DNA of 8,225 bases, from contig CAZFGK010000048.1 in NCBI GenBank assembly GCA_964518635.1, positions 1-8,225 on the forward strand, in the 5' to 3' direction. Every line of letters begins with the position of its first letter. Within the stretch, counting starts at the first letter, position 1. Below are positions 3,873 through 8,225 of the stretch, piece after piece. Origin of the DNA: CAZFGK01 sp964518635 (GTDB taxonomy: Bacteria > Zixibacteria > MSB-5A5 > GN15 > FEB-12). The notes beneath the pieces are model-generated. The model was not told the DNA's origin and did not search any database. It saw only the letters and a program-made list of their open reading frames with translations. The translations under genes and the position numbers were made by a program.

Positions 3873-5750
3873 TTACACCGTCACACCGGCGATCTTCGCG
3901 AGTTCTGTAACCTGCTGATCGAATCGCCGAATGGTAGCATCAACTGCCGCCGACGTAGTCATATCAACCCCACATTCTTTGAGCAAATCGATCGGATGAG
4001 TGCGACCACCGGATGAGAGCAGTTTCAGATAGCGCGGGATGATCGTCGTATCACCGCCTGTGATCATCTCGGCAATCGCCTGCGACGCCGCATACGAAGT
4101 CGCGTATTGATAGACATAGAATGCATTGTAGAAATGCGGAATCCGTGCCCATTTGTAGCCAGCAGCTTTATCGGAGGTATCAAGTGCCGGGCCATAATAT
4201 TGTGAAGACAATTCGAGCCATTTTTCGGTCATCGAATCGGCGGTGAGTGCTCCCCCCTTTTCAATCGTCTCATGCGTGAACAATTCGAATCGCGCATACA
4301 TCGTCTGATTGAAAAAAGTCCCAAAGGTGTTGTCGATACTCCGATTGAGCAGATAGGCACGACGATTCGCATGCGCGGGGTCTTTGAGCATCATATCAAG
4401 CAGCAAGGCTTCATTCAAGGTTGACGCGACTTCCGCAACGAATATCGAATAGTGGGATTTCGGATAGGGCTGCGTCTTATTGGAGAAGAAACTGTGCATC
4501 GCGTGCCCCATCTCATGGGCAAGGGTGAACATCGCATCGACGGTGTCATTGTAGTTCATGAGCACAAAGGGATGAACGCTGTAATTCCCCCAGTTGTACG
4601 CACCGCCTGATTTTCCTTCAGTTTCAAAGACATCAATCCAACGTGATTTGAAAGCATGCTCAAGGGCAGCGGCATATTCTGAACCGAGTCGTGAAGCAGA
4701 ACGCAAAACATTCTCGATTGCTTCATCCCAGCTCACTTTGAAATCCTGTTCAGGAAACAGCGGGCAACTACAATCAAAGACCCGGAGAGTGTCGACTTTG
4801 AGAATTGCTTTGCGGACTTTCAGGTATCGATGCAACACCTGCGCATTTTTTTCAGCCGCTTCGATGAGTGCATGATAGACGGAGAGTGGAATATTGTCGC
4901 CATCAAGTGATCGTTCGAGGCAGGAACCAAAACGACGGGCCTCCGCGTAGAACTTATCCTGATTCACCGATGCGGTCAGCGTTGCCGCCAGCGTATTGCG
5001 ATGCGCGATATACGGCTCGTAGAAGGCAACCTGGGCACGTTCGCGCATCGTGCGATTGGGGGACTCCATCAAGAGGGAGTATCGTTCTTTCGAGAGCTTG
5101 TACGGACGCCCTTTCTCATCTTCGATCTCTGGATAGTCAATATCGGCATCATCGAACATGCCGAAGACTGAATCAGGACCGCGAGCAATCACCGCAGACT
5201 GTGCGAGAAGCTCTTCAACTTCTATCGAACGAACATGCGACTTACTGCGAATGAGTTCTTCGATGAAAAAATCATAAACATCAGTTTTGGGAAATTGCTT
5301 CGCATAACTCCGGAGAGTTTCATCGGAGAGGGTGAGCAATTCCGGTTCAACAAATGAAAAAGCCGCCTGCGCCTGTGAACCAAGCAACGCCGCCTGCTGA
5401 ACCATCACCTGCGGTTCATTCACCCGCGAATCGGAATCACGTGAGAGATGCGCAAATTGATAGAGTGAGAATACGCGACGAGAGATATCACTGCGAAGTT
5501 CAAGGCATTGCCAGACTGTCGCAGGGCTTTCCGACAATTTCCCCTGAAAGTGAGCGGCCTTGGAGAGATCAGTGCTGATCGCCGCGCGTTCTGTTTCCCA
5601 CGCGGCAGCAGATGGAAAGATGTCATCGAGTTTCCAGGTCTTCTCAATCGGAATGTCGCTGCGCTGCGGAAGGCGATCACTCTTTTGCGCATCTGGTTCG
5701 GCGACGACGGAGAACTGTTTTTGCATGATGCTGTCTTTCCAATTATTCAT
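3873..5750 (-). CDS. pepF: oligoendopeptidase F, M3 family zinc metallopeptidase
   Basis: This encodes 625 residues, normal for PepF (about 600). It cleaves short peptides in the cytoplasm using one zinc ion. The zinc motif is H412-E413-M-G-H416, with the likely third ligand E440 in SIFVAEVASTLNE, the M3 arrangement. E413 is the catalytic glutamate. The C-terminal IPHFYNAFYVYQYATSYAAS block is the family's conserved substrate-binding segment with His and Tyr. The N-terminal 200 residues match the PepF helical lid (TWKLDDIFPS onward). No signal peptide is seen. M1 at 5750 is kept, but M9 (5726) has GGAAAG eight bases upstream and may be the true start. It lies 86 bases after punA on the same strand with no terminator between, so co-transcription is likely. 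A TTGACT at 5810-5815 (minus strand) has a poor -10 partner. Confidence 0.95.
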   Translation of the reverse strand: MNNWKDSIMQKQFSVVAEPDAQKSDRLPQRSDIPIEKTWKLDDIFPSAAAWETERAAISTDLSKAAHFQGKLSESPATVWQCLELRSDISRRVFSLYQFAHLSRDSDSRVNEPQVMVQQAALLGSQAQAAFSFVEPELLTLSDETLRSYAKQFPKTDVYDFFIEELIRSKSHVRSIEVEELLAQSAVIARGPDSVFGMFDDADIDYPEIEDEKGRPYKLSKERYSLLMESPNRTMRERAQVAFYEPYIAHRNTLAATLTASVNQDKFYAEARRFGSCLERSLDGDNIPLSVYHALIEAAEKNAQVLHRYLKVRKAILKVDTLRVFDCSCPLFPEQDFKVSWDEAIENVLRSASRLGSEYAAALEHAFKSRWIDVFETEGKSGGAYNWGNYSVHPFVLMNYNDTVDAMFTLAHEMGHAMHSFFSNKTQPYPKSHYSIFVAEVASTLNEALLLDMMLKDPAHANRRAYLLNRSIDNTFGTFFNQTMYARFELFTHETIEKGGALTADSMTEKWLELSSQYYGPALDTSDKAAGYKWARIPHFYNAFYVYQYATSYAASQAIAEMITGGDTTIIPRYLKLLSSGGRTHPIDLLKECGVDMTTSAAVDATIRRFDQQVTELAKIAGVTV

Positions 5751-5836
5751 CTGGCGACTCTCTCTCCCACATCTTCAGTCAATGTTTCGTAACTCTCGAT
5801 AGAACGCGCAGTCAACGCATTGTGTGCAGCGAGAAA

Positions 5837-6688
5837 TTAGAATTTCATCCGTTCAACACAACCCGCAATCAGATCCCGCAGCTTCGGCTCAGTCCGCGTT
5901 GCGGTGCCGATCACATCCTGTAGCGAGCAGGGATGCATGTTATCTGCGAAACCCATATCGGTCACAATCGAGAAGCCGAGAATTTTTGAACGCTGATGAT
6001 GTGCGGCGAGGACCTCCGGTACCGTCGACATGCCGACCGCATCCGCGCCAAAACCACGAAGCATCCGATATTCCGCAGCGGTTTCGAGTGTCGGACCGGT
6101 AAGACCGACATAGGTACCTTCCTGTACTCGCAGTTTCTGATCAGCGGCGACATCCTTGGCGAGCTGGACATATTCTTTTGAATAGACTTCATACATATCA
6201 GGGAAACGATCCCCCCATTTGTCATCATTCGGACCGATCAGCGGATTGCCGGGGAAGAAATTGATATGATCCTTGATGATCATGATATCACCGGCGACAA
6301 AATTCGGATTCATTCCACCGGCGGCATTCGAGACGATCAATGTCTTCATGCCGAGCATCTTCATGACACGCACTGGAAATGCGATCTGCTTCATGGTGTA
6401 GCCTTCGTAGAAATGAAAGCGTCCCTGCATGCAGACGACCGGCTTGCCGCGAAGTTTTCCGAAGAGGAGCCGTCCGGCATGCGACTCGACCGTCGAGACC
6501 GGGAAATGCGGAATCTTGTCGTAGCTGACGGTACCGACCATTTCGATACCATCCACGAGTGATCCCAGACCAGTACCGAGAATGATGCCGATAACCGGTT
6601 CAAGAGCGACCTGACTCTTGATATAGTCGGTGGCCTCCTTGAGGGCGGTGTGAATTTCAGACCAGGGGGTGGTGATGTCCATGCGCAT
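5837..6688 (-). CDS. punA: purine nucleoside phosphorylase, trimeric type I
   Basis: This encodes 283 residues, typical of the trimeric inosine/guanosine phosphorylases. The enzyme splits purine nucleosides with phosphate to free base and (deoxy)ribose-1-phosphate in purine salvage. The motifs appear in order: the glycine-rich phosphate loop ILGTGLGSL, VESHAGRLLFG, GRFHFYEGY, NAAGGMN, GPTLETAAEYRMLR with base-binding E202, and ADAVGMSTVPEVL with M220. Three contacts differ from human PNP: L201 for F200, D244 for N243 in SIVTDMG, and L256 for H257. The enzyme class is secure but substrate preference is not. AAGGA (complement at 6697-6701) lies eight bases before ATG 6688; ATG 6682 is an alternative. 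It probably heads a transcript with pepF, starting from the candidate promoter at 6796-6824. Confidence 0.93.
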   Translation of the reverse strand: MRMDITTPWSEIHTALKEATDYIKSQVALEPVIGIILGTGLGSLVDGIEMVGTVSYDKIPHFPVSTVESHAGRLLFGKLRGKPVVCMQGRFHFYEGYTMKQIAFPVRVMKMLGMKTLIVSNAAGGMNPNFVAGDIMIIKDHINFFPGNPLIGPNDDKWGDRFPDMYEVYSKEYVQLAKDVAADQKLRVQEGTYVGLTGPTLETAAEYRMLRGFGADAVGMSTVPEVLAAHHQRSKILGFSIVTDMGFADNMHPCSLQDVIGTATRTEPKLRDLIAGCVERMKF

Positions 6689-6795
6689 GTGATAAATCCT
6701 TTTCTCTATCTAATCTTTTCAATTTTTCATGTTTGTATTCATCTCGGCTGACGCTGAAAGCGGTATTGCCAGAGACGAGGTGATCGGAAGCGGGG

Positions 6796-6824
6796 AATAT
6801 ATGCCAGTGCAATCCGTTCGTCAG
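6796..6824 (-). promoter_or_regulatory. candidate sigma-70 promoter for punA-pepF
   Basis: On the minus strand, CTGACG (complement 6819-6824, four of six consensus) and TATATT (complement 6796-6801, five of six) are 17 bases apart. It lies just downstream of the divIVA terminator and about 100 bases before the punA start, as an operon promoter should. Confidence 0.45.
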
Positions 6825-6845
6825 CTTTGGGATTGGTTTCTGGGC

Positions 6846-6872
6846 AAAAAAAAGCCCCGCCGATGGCGGGGC
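6846..6872 (-). terminator. rho-independent terminator after divIVA
   Basis: On the minus strand a perfect GCCCCGCC/GGCGGGGC stem (6854-6861 with 6865-6872) and a three-base loop are followed by eight T (complement of 6846-6853). It lies 47 bases past the divIVA stop and separates it from punA. Confidence 0.93.
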
Positions 6873-6919
6873 GTACTGCTGTCCCTGGAGATAGCCCTCC
6901 GGTCACTTGAAAATAGATT

Positions 6920-7948
6920 CTACGATTTTTGTGCCTTGTCGAGTTCCTCTTCGAACTTGGCGACCACTTCATCCAGCTCACGAGCCAGATTCATGGTCGG
7001 GTCTTTGACGATTTTGTTCCCTGCCGGGGAGTCGAAGATCGGGACATCGACATTCACTTCCTGATTCATCCGCTGGGGGCCGGTGTCGGAATTCTCGACA
7101 TGAACGGAGGTACGACCGATCATGGTCTGATCTTCGATCGGCTGCTCATTCACCTTTGTTTTGGAGTAGCGAGCGAGGGCTTCCGCAAGTTCCGGATCGG
7201 TCGGCTGATCAACTTGCTGCGGTGCACGCGGGGTGTCATTCGCTTTCAATGCACGAGCAAGAGCTTCCATTTCGCTGACATCGCCGGTCATTGCTTTTGC
7301 AACCGGAATGACGGGGGCATTCGCCTCTTCGAATCGAACCGGCTCCTGTTTACTCGGCGGAGTCGCAAAATTTTCGCGGCGTTCGGCATTCATTTCGGAT
7401 GCACCGGTGATCTCGAGCTTTTCAACTGGCTTGACCGGGGCTTTTGCTTGCGCCTGGCTTTGTGCGGCGAACTGTTTTTTCACCGCCTCTTGTTTGTCGG
7501 CATCGACCGTCAGCTCATCGACAATTTCAAGATGTGAAGTGATCAGCGATCGAAGCTTGGCGACATATGATTTCTTGATCAGTTCGAGCTTGGTGATCGT
7601 TGATTCGAGTTCTTTCGCTTTTTCGGCGCGACCACTCAGTGCCTGCTCTGCTTCCGCTTTCGCCTTGGCGATGAGCATCTGCCCTTCCTGCTTGGCGGCT
7701 GCGATAGTCATGTCGGCGTTGCGTCGGGCATCTATGGCGGCGTTCTTGATGGTGTCTTCGAATGCCTTCATGCCGCCGAGTTGCGCACGAAGTGATTCGG
7801 CTTCCATCTGCATCCGCATCGTATCCTGACGGGACTGATCGAGAGCAGCGGCGACTGATTCAATAAAGGCGTCGACCTGATCCTTGTTATAGCCGGAGAG
7901 GGTCGTCGGGAACTTCATGTTGCGAACATCATTGGGGCTCAGAGTCAT
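6920..7948 (-). CDS. divIVA: DivIVA-domain protein
   Basis: This encodes 342 residues from ATG 7948. DivIVA/GpsB proteins are coiled-coil scaffolds that bind curved membrane and recruit division or polar-growth factors. The N-terminal domain LSPNDVRNMKFPTTLSGYNK..VDAFIE aligns residue for residue with B. subtilis DivIVA, including P5, N6, D7, F13, G19 and Y20. The membrane-contact pair F17-R18 is L17-S18 here. Residues about 30-150 are heptad-rich, charged coiled coil (EAESLRAQL; AKAKAEAEQAL; TKLELIKKSYV). Residues about 150-310 are Pro/Glu/Gln-rich and probably disordered, and the tail ends in an amphipathic helix (LARELDEVVAKFEEELDKA). An upstream ATG at 7954 is possible, but its spacing to the ribosome site is too short. 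The protein is longer than B. subtilis DivIVA (about 164 residues). The gene is a single-gene unit closed by the terminator at 6846-6872. Confidence 0.85.
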   Translation of the reverse strand: MTLSPNDVRNMKFPTTLSGYNKDQVDAFIESVAAALDQSRQDTMRMQMEAESLRAQLGGMKAFEDTIKNAAIDARRNADMTIAAAKQEGQMLIAKAKAEAEQALSGRAEKAKELESTITKLELIKKSYVAKLRSLITSHLEIVDELTVDADKQEAVKKQFAAQSQAQAKAPVKPVEKLEITGASEMNAERRENFATPPSKQEPVRFEEANAPVIPVAKAMTGDVSEMEALARALKANDTPRAPQQVDQPTDPELAEALARYSKTKVNEQPIEDQTMIGRTSVHVENSDTGPQRMNQEVNVDVPIFDSPAGNKIVKDPTMNLARELDEVVAKFEEELDKAQKS

Positions 7949-7955
7949 GATCATC

Positions 7956-7962
7956 TCACCTT
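7956..7962 (-). promoter_or_regulatory. divIVA ribosome binding site
   Basis: On the minus strand AAGGTGA lies seven bases before ATG 7948 but only one base before ATG 7954. This selects 7948 as the start, in agreement with the DivIVA family alignment. Confidence 0.65.
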
Positions 7963-7994
7963 GCGGCTTCAGGGTTCACGCTACAGGTCGAAAC

Positions 7995-8023
7995 GCAGCT
8001 CATACGTTCATTTCTGGAGCTGC
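7995..8023. repeat. 7-base perfect inverted repeat upstream of divIVA
   Basis: GCAGCTC (7995-8001) and GAGCTGC (8017-8023) are exact inverted copies with a 15-base spacer, 47-75 bases before the divIVA start. It could be a leader hairpin or an operator for a dimeric regulator; nothing seen chooses between these. No strong promoter for divIVA was found around it. Confidence 0.45.
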
Positions 8024-8079
8024 ACATAAGCCATCTATTCGGCTTGTGTTCAGTATCGGAACAGGCGGGAAAAAGATTA

Positions 8080-8107
8080 GGGGGTGGGGGAAGGGGGAGA
8101 ATCAGGG
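8080..8107 (+). other. G-quadruplex-type motif
   Basis: Four G tracts, 8080-8084, 8086-8090, 8093-8097 and 8105-8107, are separated by loops of one, two and seven bases, fitting the usual G3+N1-7 pattern. It lies about 130-160 bases upstream of divIVA on the non-template (plus) strand relative to that gene's opposite orientation. Whether it folds in the cell is unknown. Confidence 0.5.
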
Positions 8108-8134
8108 AATTCTACGGTGCCCCATCCCGATTAG

Positions 8135-8159
8135 TGGCCCATCCGCTCTTGCGGGCGGG
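8135..8159 (+). repeat. TGGCCCA-type hairpin repeat, copy 2
   Basis: This copy is identical to the unit at 3823-3847 (opposite strand) except for one base, C8156 in place of T, which changes the T-A/T-G pairing outside the tight stem. The stem is CCCATCCGC/GCGGGCGGG with loop TCTT. Twelve bases on, a second GTGGCCC start (8171-8177) begins a shorter hairpin, GCCCG (8174-8178) with CGGGC (8186-8190). The remaining sequence to the window end (8191-8225) shows no gene. Confidence 0.65.
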
Positions 8160-8225
8160 TCTTACTCTTTGTGGCCCGACTGTCCCGGGCTTGTTGAAAA
8201 AGTCCTTCATTTTGGTCGTTGTGCG

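Noticed and set aside
4868..5254. Plus-strand frame of 128 residues
   Set aside because: It is antisense to the well-supported pepF gene and has a low-quality Arg/Ser-rich composition.
5786..5815. Separate pepF promoter with TTGACT on the minus strand
   Set aside because: The -35 is good, but no -10 at 16-18 bases matches more than three of six positions. Co-transcription with punA is simpler.
6929..7537. Plus-strand frame of 202 residues, and the 198-residue frame at 7233-7829
   Set aside because: Both are antisense to divIVA. Their Ser/Ala- and Phe/Cys-rich compositions reflect reading the coiled-coil codons backwards.

Overview
The window looks like chromosomal DNA from an uncultivated Gram-negative-type bacterium. 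The best guess is candidate phylum Zixibacteria or a close FCB-group relative. This rests on the secreted protein ending in paired 'VDIADLT.LVDHLFIS' dockerin repeats and on intergenic regions packed with palindromic repeats. It is an inference from remembered family style, not a database match.

Layout. Positions 1-485 hold no gene. They contain a 24-base tandem repeat at the left edge, possibly the outer end of an insertion sequence, then a dense run of hairpin repeats (86-389). Next come two lysine tRNA genes with different anticodons, TTT (486-557) and CTT (771-843), each preceded by its own promoter-like sequence with a C-rich discriminator. Three plus-strand genes follow: a small orphan protein (896-1168), an unrecognised 170-residue protein (1272-1784), and a secreted dockerin-bearing protein (1871-2860) closed by a strong terminator. 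A ferritin with a complete ferroxidase centre (3055-3555) has its own terminator.

The right half is read from the minus strand. A DivIVA-domain protein (6920-7948) ends at a strong terminator. Purine nucleoside phosphorylase (5837-6688), with a candidate promoter just after that terminator, and an M3 oligoendopeptidase F (3873-5750) probably form one transcript. The ferritin and peptidase genes converge on a 317-base region (3556-3872) that again holds palindromic repeats. The last 270 bases, upstream of divIVA, carry an inverted repeat, a G-quadruplex-type motif and more hairpin repeats.

The genes are mostly housekeeping: iron storage, purine salvage, peptide turnover and cell-pole or division organisation. 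The most interesting content lies between them. One repeat family beginning GTAGGG occurs as head-to-head inverted pairs, each unit forming its own small hairpin. Base changes between copies preserve hairpin pairing. This is the architecture of REPIN/BIME elements. A second composite element (266-360) and a third 25-base hairpin (3823-3847, 8135-8159) share the same intergenic niches. No mobilising enzyme is visible in the window.
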